This document shows positions 1-13,400 of a DNA stretch of 64,000 nt, piece by piece. Source of the stretch: Hybos culiciformis (lineage: Eukaryota; Arthropoda; Insecta; Diptera; Hybotidae); NCBI GenBank assembly GCA_964007475.1, contig OZ023273.1, forward strand, positions 65,903,560 to 65,967,559. Direction: 5' to 3'. Within the stretch, counting starts at the first letter, position 1. Every line of letters starts with the position of its first letter. Position numbers and translations under genes: made by a program. The notes under the pieces were generated by a model. That model saw only the letters and a list, made by a program, of their open reading frames with translations, searched no databases and was not told the origin of the DNA.

Positions 1-2507
1 TTAAATATACACCTAAATAGAAAAAATGGTTTGAATTTCATTTTAAAATATTTCTTATATATTAAAGTTATAAGATGTTTAGTTGGCTTGAACTATCAGT
101 GAGACTTCCCAGGTTCTTAAAATAACTATAATTAAATTCAAATGTTTGATTGTTTAATGTTTATGGTCAATTCTGAATAATCAAATGAAAAAAATATTAA
201 AACCTATCTATTTATGACAAAATAAAAACTGAATTATAGTCGCGCAAAATTCGAAAATAAACCCATATACTTAAGAAAATCAAACTATTACAAATATTTC
301 AATATTAAATTTTCAATACTTACTACTATAAATACTTTATGTTATGATAACTGACCTATGAAACTGGAACAGAAATTATACTAAGCTAGGTTCGATTTCT
401 GTCGAATGGTTCGATTTCTGTCGATTAGAAAGGATTTTGAAAATTTCCCGTAGTTGCCAAGTACATACCCTCGACGACTAGTGATAAATAATTCCCTTAC
501 TAATTTTAATAACTTGATCATAGGAAGCAAATTAATTTGCATACATAAATTTAGATCAGACTTCTAACTAAATCACTAATAATTCATTAAAATTACTTGA
601 AACATTGACAATCCAAAAATGTTCAGTAATTCAAATCTCATTAAGAATATATTCGGCAAGTTTATTATAATTCTGTTTCCAAATCTTACTCAAGAGTTAC
701 ATCGACGAAAAAATTACAAATATTAGATAAAAATTAAAAAAAAAAACAAAAACGAAATATATCATTGAAAAATTATGAAACATGAAATTTAATAAAAGAA
801 GTGAACAACCCTAATTATTTTTCACAACATATTGATTAAATGAATCGTTCATATGGACTATGTGTAGCAAACACATAGCTAATTCGTTTTTGAATTCATT
901 GCAAAAATTAAAGATAAAGTTTCATTTCTTTGTTTTTTTTAAAGAACAAAACATAATACTATATATGAACTGTAAACATACAAGTATCCACATAATTACA
1001 TTTACATCTAATCGTATATCTACCTAATCAAAAAAAAAATTTCTACGTACATATACTAGCCATATATAACTACTTTAGAATTATCAGAAGAAGAAAAAAA
1101 TTATATTCTCAGTTTTACTATAATTTCCGATTAATATTTTCTCTTTTTTATGCTCTTTGTGGTGCTGAAGGTTCAAATAAATAAATTGGTTTTTTTTTTA
1201 TCGGGTGTTATGCTTTTTTTGTAGATATATACTTTTTTTCATATTCACTTTATTATTAAATAGCTTAACTCTATCTCTGTGATGTGAAAATTTATACTAT
1301 TTTCTTTCCTTTTTCATATACATACAAAAAATTAAACATTATAATAAAAAATAAGGTCTACCAAATGAGTTTCTTACTGTGTTTTCAAGTTTTAAAGCTG
1401 CACCAATAATTATTATACTATTCAAAATCGCGGTCGCGCATTTAATTGTTAGGCCTTCTTAGTTTAACAATTTTTTTAAGTTTTGAAGATATTTCGTGCA
1501 CTTAGCCTTAAATGATTCCAAAAAGTTTAATACAATTTTAAAGTATGAAACAGTCCGGAGTTGTGAATGAAATTGTTTTTCTAAATTGAACTTTAAAATA
1601 ATTTAAAACGACTTTTCAATCAAATTTTGGGGCAAAAATGTTTGGGACGGAGCAAGTCGTCTCAACATCAAAATTTTCAAAAAGATTTAAACATTATATT
1701 ATGCTTGTGTTTGATATCAATTAAGTTGAATGCATAGTTTCTTATGATTCAGACCTCGTTGTCTTTATTTCTTTTTCTTTTTTTTGGTATATTATTTCAA
1801 GAACAAAATATATGATACTAATATGGGTATTCAAGGGAGCACTTATTTCAAATTTAAATAATTTGCAATAGTTAGTTCAATTTTATATAAAAATTATGAC
1901 CAGCGCCAGATCAACTTAAATATTAAATTAAAACCATTAAATAAATCGATTTTGACGATAATATTTTAATATAAAACAGACATGGCATTCATATAATAAA
2001 TTGAAATAGCACAAAGATATTAATTTTGTGTAATTTAATTTATTATGAATGAATTCAATGTTATTATTTTTATACTTACCTAATTTATTAGGATTCTAAA
2101 AGAGTGTGTTCAGAAATTACCAAGTATGAATTTCAAAATTTAAATTGGATTTGGACAGAAAAAATCATTTAAGTATAATTACACACTTAGTTAAATTGCT
2201 TAGTCGCGTCTATATTCAAACCAAAAAAACGAAAAAGAGTTAAATTTTTAAATACTTAATCAAACTTTGAACAAACAAAAATAAATTAAATCGATGTAAG
2301 TACAATATTCAAAAATTATTAAATTCCTTGATAAGAATTAACTTTTAGCTTTTAATAAAAAAGGACAATTCGACAAAAATTCAGCATGTGTTTTTTTGCC
2401 ACAGAAGTGCCTTTAGAGGCCACAAAAACGGATACGGTCAACAATATTGACGCTGTTCTAAATATGTAATTATTTCAAAAAGTAGACTTTTAAAACTAAC
2501 CTCGTTC
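1..2507. other. Upstream AT-rich non-coding sequence (presumed intron)
   Basis: No exon, RNA gene or complete mobile element recognised. The first Side-family exon downstream begins mid-protein, so this stretch is most simply the 3' part of a long intron. A short direct repeat (GTTCGATTTCTGTCGA twice) lies near 391-425. Confidence 0.5.
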
Positions 2508-2969
2508 TTGTTGAGTAAGGCAGGTCTGGTCAGTCCAACCACCACTAAAATACATATTATTTTGTATTTAACTAAGGCCGATTTCTGTCAAATAAGCGCT
2601 ATCTTATTCACTTTCATTGAACCAAAAGATGATTCTAAGATTGATTTCGATGAATTGATATATACATTGATACTTGATAGAAGCCAAAAAAGGCTTAAGT
2701 ATTTTAAATTAGAGAACCAACTGCGAGTTAGAGAATTAATTAGCAAAGAAAACTTTGTACGTTTTATAAAAGCGTAACGACGTAGATTGGCAGGGCATTA
2801 TACCAGAATGAAAGAAAATCGAGCAAAATACAGATCGTTTATCAGTGCTATCGATAACATCAGAGCTAGAGGTAGACCAAGAACACTGTTTAAAATGATA
2901 CACGAGTTTTGCAAATACGAAATTGGAAAACAAAGACCAAAAACAAGACGGATAGAAGGCAAATATTGA
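2508..2969 (+). pseudogene. Decayed C-terminal piece of a non-LTR retrotransposon reverse transcriptase
   Basis: One forward frame is open on either side of a single TAA (2775-2777). It reads LENQLRVRELISKENFVRFI, stop, then RRRLAGHYTRMKENR and IRARGRPRTLF. The pattern RxxRxAGHxxRMxENR...RGRPRT is the usual tail of ORF2 in many Jockey/CR1-like LINEs, beyond the polymerase domain. The catalytic YADD region is absent, so only a 3' stump is left. It is not functional. A (GAT)n run follows at ~3007. Confidence 0.6.
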
Positions 2970-4378
2970 AGAAGACCAAAGCTCTTTATAGAGCTGTAGC
3001 GCTTAATGATGATGATGATTTTAAATTAAAATATAGAAATCTTCCGTGTGTGTAATAAAGAAAAGTTTTGCAAAATAAAATGCGTGCAACAAAAATTACA
3101 TAATTTCATTTTATTATCATAATATATTATTTCAATAAATTTTCTGTTATGATATAAATTAAAAAAAAAAGAAAATTAAAAATTTTATGATAAATTATCA
3201 AGCGACTTCATTCTTCATCATGAGGATCTAATTAAAAAAAAAAATTTTTTTTTTTGCTTTAAGTATATATTCTTCTCTTGTTCCTTTCCTTTAATTATTA
3301 TGAATATGAAAATCAGTTAAAAAAAAAAATGTTTTTTTTTTTCTCTTTTAATAAAAACAAGAAAAACAAAATGTATTATTATGATGTGAAAATTGTTAGG
3401 CGTGTTCATCTAAGATAATGAAAGTTTTCCTTGCTTAATTTTCCTTTTTCTTCTTGTTTTTCTTTTATAATGAAAGACAAAAAAAAAATTGTTTATTCTC
3501 TTCATTAAGGTCATGTTACTTAATTTTCTCATTTTCCATATTATAAGAGAACTCAGCCTTGAAATAAATTTTCGCACCCATTAAAATCTCAATTATATAA
3601 AAAAAAAATTATTAAAATTAAAATTTAAGAAAATAGTCTATATAAATATAAAATCTATGGACCATAATAGAAAGAGCCAATCTCTATTGTACAGACAAAA
3701 AAATTATTTTTGTTAATTTTTTAGCATTAGCGGCATAACTTTAGGCAATTTCTAGCTACAGAATCTAGTTATTAGTTTTCTGAAAATTGCTTCAAAATTT
3801 TGTTAAAAAAAATTTTTGATTTTCGAAAACCAAAATATATATTTGATTACAAAATTGGTTATTTCTGTTTCAAACTACAGACATATACATATATGTACAC
3901 AAACATGCATTGCATTTTACTACCTTAGAGGTTTTATGTTTTTTATATAAATATTTTATGGGAAAAAAAAATTCTTATCCGTTAGTTTTTCAAGGAAAAT
4001 TATTTTACACGAAATTTTCTTCATGCACTTTTAATTTCTAAAAAAAAACTGAAAATAGCTTAAAGCTTATAAAAATGCAGATAATTAAAAAAAAAAAAAA
4101 CTTGCGTATGACATATAAAATATTTTTGTCTTAAATTTATATAATTATAATTTTTAGGAAACAACTTAAAAGTTATGATGGCCAAAGAACTTACAATTCT
4201 ATATGATCTGACATTCTTACTTCGTTATACATTGATTTATAAAGTTGTATGTCTAGTTTTCACTTTATTCTGGGCAAAACTTAAGTTTGATAATAGAAAA
4301 GGGTTGATTTTAAACAATTTAATAGATTTTATTCATTATATACAATTTTTGTCAATATTTCTCACTTTATCGTTATAG
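2970..4378. other. AT-rich intronic sequence
   Basis: Poly-A and poly-T runs dominate. I see no coding segment or recognisable repeat apart from homopolymers. It ends in the acceptor of the first visible exon. Confidence 0.6.
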
Positions 4379-4489
4379 TTCCACCGCAATTACCACAAAT
4401 AATAAATGATCGTGGTGAATATATTAATTCAAGGGCAGGTCCTTATGAAGAAGGTGGTGATTTACAATTATTATGTATAGTTATTGGAG
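4379..4489 (+). CDS. Side-family exon: start of Ig2
   Basis: The exon follows a pyrimidine-rich stretch and TTATAG acceptor, and ends before a consensus GTAAGT donor. It enters in phase 1 (one base of its first codon is on the previous, unseen exon) and leaves in phase 1. The peptide is proline-rich, then contains AGPYEEGGDLQLLCIVIGG, which carries the B-strand cysteine of an Ig domain. The GPYEEG motif is typical of the Ig1/Ig2 junction in Side proteins. I saw no exon upstream in 1-4378, so the Ig1 exons lie beyond the window edge. Confidence 0.9.
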
Positions 4490-7400
4490 GTAAGTAATTT
4501 CTAATATATTTTACTATTTATATAGTTATTATTGTATAAACGCTGTACAAAAATTTAGTACAAAAAATTTGCCATTCAATATAATAAATTGAAATTTGTA
4601 AATCTATGGCCGGGTATTGGCATAAAAAGACGGCAGGCTTAGAATTAATTTCAAACAAGCAAAATAACTTTGATTTACATTGATTTGAAACGAAATAAGA
4701 TTTTAAATAAAGATACACTAATTAATAATTAATGAAAAAAAAAATATCTACTGACAAATTCTTTCAAAATTCTTAAAAAATCGTTAAGTTATGTTTTTTT
4801 TTTTTCATGTACGCAACATAAATTATTTGGGAACAATAAATGTTGCAAAAAATTGTTTTTTAATAAATTAATCATAATAACTTTAGTATTATACCTACTA
4901 AGCTTAATTGAGTTAATAAAAAAAAATTTTTTTTCATTAATCACCCGAAATTCGTATGGTTTTATGATTCAGGGGAAAAAGTCTAAGAAGTGTAAGCAAA
5001 GCAAATAAAAATATTTGTTTAAAGGGAATTATTTTAATCTTAATCGACATACATTCATTTTTAATACACGCACTCGTTTGTGCATATAGATATTTTGTAA
5101 TAATAATTGGCTAACTTCAGTGTAATAAACATTTGCCATTTATGTAGAATATATACTGCGAAAATTAAGTTACTTTTATTCGAACTCTTAAATTGCATCT
5201 TAAAACTTTTTCATTATTTCATTTTTATCGTTAAAACATTAATCAAATCAACACACATTTTATACATGCATATATATATACATTTAGTATGGTTTGCCCC
5301 AAATACTAAAAAATGGTTTAATTTTGAAATATTATTCCGTTCTTATAATATTTATGAAAAGCTTTTGCATAATAAAAAACTTTCAAAATTTAATTCATAC
5401 ATACACACAATATTTTGCAAACATGTAGGAATATATATACCAACCATTGATACATACATATCGTCGGCTGAGAAATGAAACAACGTATAATGAAAAGTAT
5501 AGTTTCGAATAATTTGAATTTAAAGATTTGAAAATTAAAAAAAACCTATGAAAAATTATCAAGTAGCGTACAATTTTCATCTAAAAAACACATTTTAATC
5601 AACATTAAGAATATTTTGCAAAGTAGTTGTACTTATAAAATCGAGTACGAGGAATCGAATGGTGCTATTGTCAAATAATGACGTATAAATGTCATACGTT
5701 GTTTCATTTCTCAGCAGACGATATATACTATGTATAGACAGCGTAATTTTGTTCACATACTTATTTCTTCTATTCAAATTTACACTAAATTAATTCATTT
5801 CCTATTTATTTTTTTTTCCTCAAAAATAATAAAAAGCTTAATTTATTTTTATTAATATTAAAATTATCATTTTATCTCTATGAATGAATATATATTTAAA
5901 AAAAAAAGGGAGAAAAAGCTGAAAAAATCCCGCCATTATTTTAAATAGTTCAATTAACTGAATTAATCGCGTCAAAAAGGAGGAATTTAGAATTTTCTTT
6001 TTTTATTTTTTTTATTTTTGTTTCATAGCATTCAGTTTTTCTTTTCAAACACATTATAACAACAGAAAAATAAAAAATCCCAGCAAACCTTTAAACAGAA
6101 AAAAAAAAAAATTAATTGAAAATGTTTTTCATCCCAAAAAAACAAAAAAAAAGTTAATTTGCCTAATTTTTCACATTTTTCTACGTTAAATTCCTTCCCC
6201 TGGAAAATTTTTGTGCGTCGTCATTTTCTCTTATTCAGTTTTCCGTTTCGACTTTTGTTTCTTCAACAGTTTACTTCCTAATTAAAAAAAAAAAAATGTA
6301 TAAAAAAAAAATAACAATATATTTACAGGATTTTCATTTTTTTTTTTTTTTTTTTCATTTTTTTATTATTATGTGCTTTCGGAAGTTTTTAAGTTTAATT
6401 TTTTTTAATAAAATTTTCCTGAAAATTGCTAAGGATTATTTTTTTTATTTTATTTTTTTTATTTTATACCTGAAAAAAAATATTTAATGAATTTATATTT
6501 TTTACTTTTATGCCCTCTGAACAATATCGATTAGGACAAAATATTAATTAAGAGTGGAAAATAAGTTCTGGTTAGAAAAAAAAAATAAAAATAAATAATT
6601 ACGATAACTGACGTTTTAATCCAAGTTTTATTTCTGAAAAAAAATCTATAAGTCAATTCTAACTAATATTGTTTTTCTTAATACAAAAGCTTAGATTTTC
6701 TTAATACACTTGATATTTTCTCCAAATATCACTGTACATCCAGCGGTCGGGAACCTTTTTCTACTTAAGAGCCAAAAATATAAAAAAATAAAATTTACGC
6801 ATGGCTATGTACTATATATTTTCAAAGTATGTTTAAAAAAAAAAAAAAATGTGAACAAAGTTTTTAGTTTATAATTATATAAAAAAATATATATATATTA
6901 TTATGTAATTTCTAGAATTAAACAAACACTGTATTTTCTCCAAATATCACTGTACATCCAGCGGTCGGGAACCTCTTTCTACCTAAGAGCCAAAAATATA
7001 AAAAAAAAAATTGGAAATGCAGCTTTTTTACCAGCTTTTTGCTATTTCCCTAAGATAATACGAAACTTGCTTCTGCCTTGTTGAATCAGTTTTTTTTTTT
7101 TTCAATTCGCCAACAACATTTTTTCTGGTTTCGCCTTTAGGATATTTTTGCCTAAAATTTGTATGCTTTCCTTCAAAATACAGTTCAACATTGCTTTCTT
7201 TATTATTCTGAAGTTGTATAAGACATATTCAGAACTGTGGATTACCATTAACTTTTTCAAAATCTCAGTTCACAATTTATTAAAACTTCTGTTTTCATCT
7301 GCGATTTTTATTCTTTTTTTTTAACTCATTATAATTTGAGTTGAGAAAAAAATAAAATAATAAAGACACGAGTTATACGTTTTAGGTTCTTCTAAATATA

Positions 7401-10400
7401 ATTAAATACTAAAACTAAAACTTTTCCAATATCGAATTTATTTCCAAATAAGTTGGTTGCAATAGAAACGAAAAATTGATTTTTTAAATATTTAAGAGAG
7501 CCTTATTTTGTCGAGGTAAGAGCCGAATGGAGTTCCGGAGTCACTGGTTCCCAACTCCTGCTCTACATGAATTCTTTTTTTAATCTACATTATTGTTGTG
7601 TATATACATAAATCAGTTTGCGATTCTCGATTAAAAACAAAAATATATATAAAAAGCCAACATTCCATTATCAAAAATCCTGTGTTTTCATAAAAGGAAA
7701 TTATACTTCCTTGTTTTACTTATATTATACGTACATAAATAAAGTAAATTTCATTAAAGGAACTGTCAAAAAAAAAAGTGAATTGTTACATTTAATCATA
7801 GCAATAAAAACATAAACTTTAAGCTACATAAAAAAAACCAAAAAAACAATTGAAATTAACCTATTGAAGCTTTCGAAAATTCATTTAAATGGAATTCAAG
7901 AAAAGTATAAAAAAATAATAAAATTATAGTACGTATAGTGGAAAACATATTAACGGAGATTAAATATAGCGTGACAGATTGTAATATCAGTAATTTTATG
8001 ATTTCTTTTATGTTTTTAACTTAATGCGCCACGGCGTACTATTAACTCTTGCAATTTATTTTTTTTTTTTTTTTAATAACAACGTTCTATATTAAAGCTA
8101 AAAATTTCCTTTTAAAAATTCATTAATATTTTATACGCTAGTTATATTAAAGTTCACTTTATTTTATACGTATTTATATGTATATGGAAATAAAACTAAA
8201 AAATTACGATTAAGTTCTTGTATAAAAATAAAATAAACGATTTCTATTTATATACATATATATTTTTATGAATTCCGTTAAAAAAAAAAATATATATATA
8301 TATTTTTTTTAATAAGATTATATTAACATTAAAAGTAAATTCATAAGTTTGGTGTACCTATTTAGGGCGGATCGAAATAAAAAACTTTCGATTTCTCACA
8401 TGCCCGGGGGGCGAATCGAAGCGATTAGATATAAAAACAATATGCGGAAAGTTTCAAGTTGATCGGATTTTATTTTCTGCCTCCAACTTTCGTTTGAAAT
8501 TCCCCTAACAAAAACATTAATTTTTGTATGAAATAAAAAGTGCAGACTCTAACTTTTCATTAAGTAGGTTATTATGTTGTAATTTTGTAATCTACATTAT
8601 ATTATAGTAGATTAGGGTAAAAATCTTCAAAAAGAAATAGTTCGTGAATGTTTCCAATTTTTTTTTGATTTTCCCATATATGGCTTCTCCCAAATTTTCA
8701 AAGGTAAGTTGGAGGCAGAAGATGAACTCCGATTGAGCTAAAATTTTTCAGACATTAGTTTTAGGCCCATTCGCAACTTTTAGGACCCCGGGCGTTTTCA
8801 AATTTAAAAAAAAAAAAATTTTAGTACTAAATCGATCCACACTAACCTATATCAAAGAAAATTCGCCATCTTCGCATTTTAGATTTGGCTTACCTTCTCA
8901 AAAACTAATAAGCACACTACACTGCTTGTTTATTTACAACGTTGAAAATTTTGAAATATCATATTCATCGAATTAGAGAAAACTGCCGTAAGCAAAATTA
9001 TTTATCAAAAGTCAGGTTCACGAATGATTAATAAATTATTTGCATTCACGAATCGCGCATAAGGTTACAAAGCTGTATATAAAGAAAAAATAGTTAAGAA
9101 AACTATGCTATAATGGAAACTGCAATCATTATATATAAAATATGTATTATGTTATATTATATTAGTAGATATTCGGTTTTAGCTTCAGGTATATAATGTA
9201 ATTTTAGTTTCCTGGGAAATTCATTTTGAAAACAATTTCATAAAGTCGTTATAACTGGAGTAAAAAAAAAAAGAAAATGTATGGTTGTATATTAAGAAAA
9301 GGAGCTTATATATACATGTATATTTTCAATGAAATAATTAAGTTTTTTTTTTTTGTTTTTTATTAAAATTAAGGATGTTATTTTTTCATTGTTAGATTAT
9401 AAAATAATATGTTAGAACTTATAACTAAATTACCTAATTTAAAATCTAGGAATAAATATTATATACGTGTATACATTTTTATGTATAAAGAAAAATATTT
9501 GTGTGATTTTCTTATAAAACTTTATAAGAAAAGATTTTATTTCAATAGCGAAAGTATATTATGCACAATTTATACATTATATAGATAGGGAGCATATTTA
9601 TGTTATAAAGTTTTTTTGGACTATTTTATTTAATTTTATATCGAATTCTTTAAAGATACCTTTATTATTGATATTGACAACAATAAATTTATATTTTTCT
9701 TATGTTTTTTTTTTTAATTAGGAAATCCACCTCCATCTGTAACGTGGTCAATGAATGGACATACAATGCAAAGTATGATAGATTATTCAAATCCACAGGC
9801 AATTAATAGTAAATTAATAGTAAAAAATTTATCACGAATACATCAACATGCTGTTTACAAGTGTGAAGCTAGTAATTTCCCTAAAAAAGTTATGGTTACA
9901 AATGTCACCATTGAGTTATATTGTAAGTTATATATATAGAACAATATTTTAATCATATTTTGTTTTTTTTTTTTAATTTTTAAAAAGTAAATTAAAATAA
10001 TTGAAATAGGAACACCTGTAATAATTCAATAATTATTTTTAGTGCGACCTCTTGAAGTTGAAATCACATTTGATAATCAACCAATGTCAGCTGATAGAAA
10101 ATATGAAATTGAGTGCCAAGCAATAGGTTCTAGGCCGCCAGCGAAAATTTCGTGGTGGATGGATAATATGGAATTAATAGCACATCAAAAGGTAAATTTC
10201 TACGAACTAAAAAAAAATCTTATTATCTATTTTTCAATTGGAGACTTATAAATTTTCATAGCTAAAACTAAACCAAAAGTAAAAGACTTTAAAATTTCTT
10301 AAATATTTAATATTTGAACTAAAAGCAATAAGCTTTAAATATTATATTAATAACATTTCCATATTAAAAAAATTTATCATCACATATAGTCAAATCTGAT

Positions 10401-13400
10401 CTAATTTTCAATTATATTATGATCTTAATATTTTTTATCGTCTGAATTCTTTATAACGACTATATAAAATTATTAATATATGTATTAAAAAAAACCAAAA
10501 TCTTATTCATATCATGCGAAAAAATCATAAAAAAAATTTTGTAAATTTTAATAGCTCTATTATATTTATTGCGCTACATATATGGTTTTATAACTTTATT
10601 TTGCCCTCTGTTTTTTTTGTATGACATAGGTATCAGTTGATGGTAACGTAACATTATCAACGTTAAGTTTAACACCGGCACGTGAAGATAACGAAAAAGT
10701 ATTAACGTGTCGAGCAACAAATGAGCTAGTCAAACACGGAATTAAAGAAAATTCATTAAAATTAAATGTTTTTTGTGAGTATTATATAATTATAAATTTT
10801 ATTTTTTTTATTTTTATCGTATATTTTAATTATAATACTTTTTTTTACTAAATATAAAAAACATTTGGTATTTATCTTTCAATTTTATCATGTAAACATA
10901 ACATAAGAGAACTTTTGAATTATAATCGTCTAAAAAAAATTAAAATTTGAGAAATAGAATCCTGCAAATATTTCCAGTTCAATTGCCAATTTTTTAGCTT
11001 TCTCAATGAATGCTGCAAATTCTGTATCAGAGCGATAATGGCTTGGAGAATATTTGATAGCGTTTAAATGGTCCAAAGACAAGTCTAAAGTCTGTAATTG
11101 CAGCATTTTGCTGCCAATGTTAATTTGAAATAAAATGTCATATCATGCACCACCGATATTAACTTAAGAAAACACTGCCGCTCTCGTCGACGTCGCCTAC
11201 ACCTAGAACCGGGCCTGAGAATAATGAGTAGATAATTTGAGCAGTTAAATTTTGTTCTATATATTTCACATACATACTTCTTGTGTTTATTTTTATGATG
11301 GAGAATAGAATATATTTTGATTATTTATACAACACCAATATACTTACAATAATTATGTATCAATTCTGAGTTCTAAAAATTTTGAAATTTGAGACCAGTT
11401 ATATCAAACATTTAATTCATAGACTTATTATTTTATTTCTAAAACAAAAAAAAAATTATTATTAAATGTGTAATTTTTTTTAAACCTAATATAATTTTAA
11501 CTATATATTTTATGTATTCAAAAATAGTGATTTTAGTTTAAAATTTACGCATGACTATGTACTATATATTTTCAAAGTATGTTTAAAAAAAAAATTGTAA
11601 TTTCTAGAATTAAAGAAACACAAAGTTGTACAAAAATATATATTTATAGTATGCATGTACTACATACAGATTTTCTTTTATATAGCTGTTTTTGTAAATT
11701 TTTATTTCAATTTTTCCTTTGTTTGAAGCAATTAAAAAAATTTAAAAAAAAAATTTTTTTTTTTTTTCCTCTAACATACTTCAGTATAAGTGGGAGAAGA
11801 ATTCTTCTTTTTTCTTTTTTTTTTTTGTGAAATTTTCACTTAGAAAAAACTTTAAATGAGTATAAATAAAAGAAGTATATGTATGTATAATAAAAATTTA
11901 GTTTTATCTGATTCCGGACTTTTTAATTTCATGTTTTTTTTTTTAAATCTAGTCAAATGTCAAAATTTCAAAACTTCTCTTGAATATTTCCCTTCCGAAT
12001 ATTATATTAAGTTTCTGTGTATATACTTTTTTAATTTTTAAATTTTTTAATTTTATTATGCCGGAGAAACTTTTCTAATAACTGCCTTGAATAGAAAGCA
12101 GCGGAAAATTCAATGATTTTATTCTATGTGTAAATAAAATACATATTTACTAAATTTTTTTTCTAAACATTATTTTCTTTCCTATACACTATATATATTA
12201 TGCTGAATGAGTTTCGGTATATCAAAATCTGCCCAGAACCTTTAAAAGAATTTTATTTATTTCGTTTAAATGAAAATATTATAATAAACTTAAATTCTAA
12301 AAAAAAGTTTAATTATTACTCTAAATAGTACTATCTTAAAAATTTTAAAGTACCCTTAGACAAAGAGAAACCAATTACAAACCAATTTATTGCTTATGTT
12401 CTGTGGTTTGATTGTATAGAGTGAGTTTTGTTGCAAAGGCATTGAACTTATCGAAAATTAACTCGTTTGAAGATAAATAGCGAATTCAATTTATTGCAGA
12501 TGGCTCGTGATATGAATATACGATCAGCTACTATCGTCTTTTGGTTAATAACAAGTTCATTAAACTGTCTTCAATCAATTTTTGTACAAATATTCTATGT
12601 CGTTTATGTGAAGATTGATCATAATTGAGTAACTATGGGGTTCAGAATAAAAGGATCCCAAAATTCATGGGACCATCTTTTATAACTCAATTTTTTTTTT
12701 TTTAATAAAATGACATTTCGTCATATAATGTCGCATTATCACATTCCTGGCATATGTATCAGGTTAATTCGATTATCGCAATCATTATTGAAATTTAAAC
12801 ACATAAAGTGTTAATTTTTCTTTTCTTTTTCGAAACGAAGATGAATTGAAAATGCATTAGAAAAAATCTTTTTTTCATCATACTTTTTCCTCTTAATTTT
12901 TTATTTTTCATTTTTCTTTTTTTTTTCTTTTTTTTGTTCTTTGTAAGTACCTACCAAAACAAACAAAAAATATTCTAAACATTAAAGTTTTTCGTATAAC
13001 AACCAACGTCAAACAAAATAAAAACAAAAAAATAAAATTAAAGTTTTCGGGGCAAAACAACTTTACTTCAGAAAAATGTTTGTTTTAATTAAAACAAAAG
13101 AAAACTCAAAATAGATAAATCTAGGAAAATGTGATATTTATGTACGTACAATTTGATCATAAATTTATGAAAATATTTTTTAAAAATAAAATTATAATTA
13201 CAAAAAATTATTTGGACTTAGGCTTTAACAATAAAATTACTGCACTTAGCTAAAAAAGAGGTCAATGTTTTTATAGATCCAGTAGGTAAAAAAAGTACGC
13301 CAAGAAGAATTGTAAATAAACAACATTGTATTTTGCCTTCAACAATATGAATTTCTGAACTTGTTTTTTTATTCCATATATATAAAGCATTTACTCCAGT

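Larger units (their letters stand above)
4490..9721 (+). other. Intron within Ig2 (5.2 kb)
   Basis: Non-coding between GTAAGT and TTAG. It contains a small TA-flanked inverted-repeat element (5461-5721), a hAT-like remnant with an internal duplication (6741-7560) and a folded inverted-repeat element (8361-8846). The short open frames in it are AT-rich chance frames. Confidence 0.85.
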
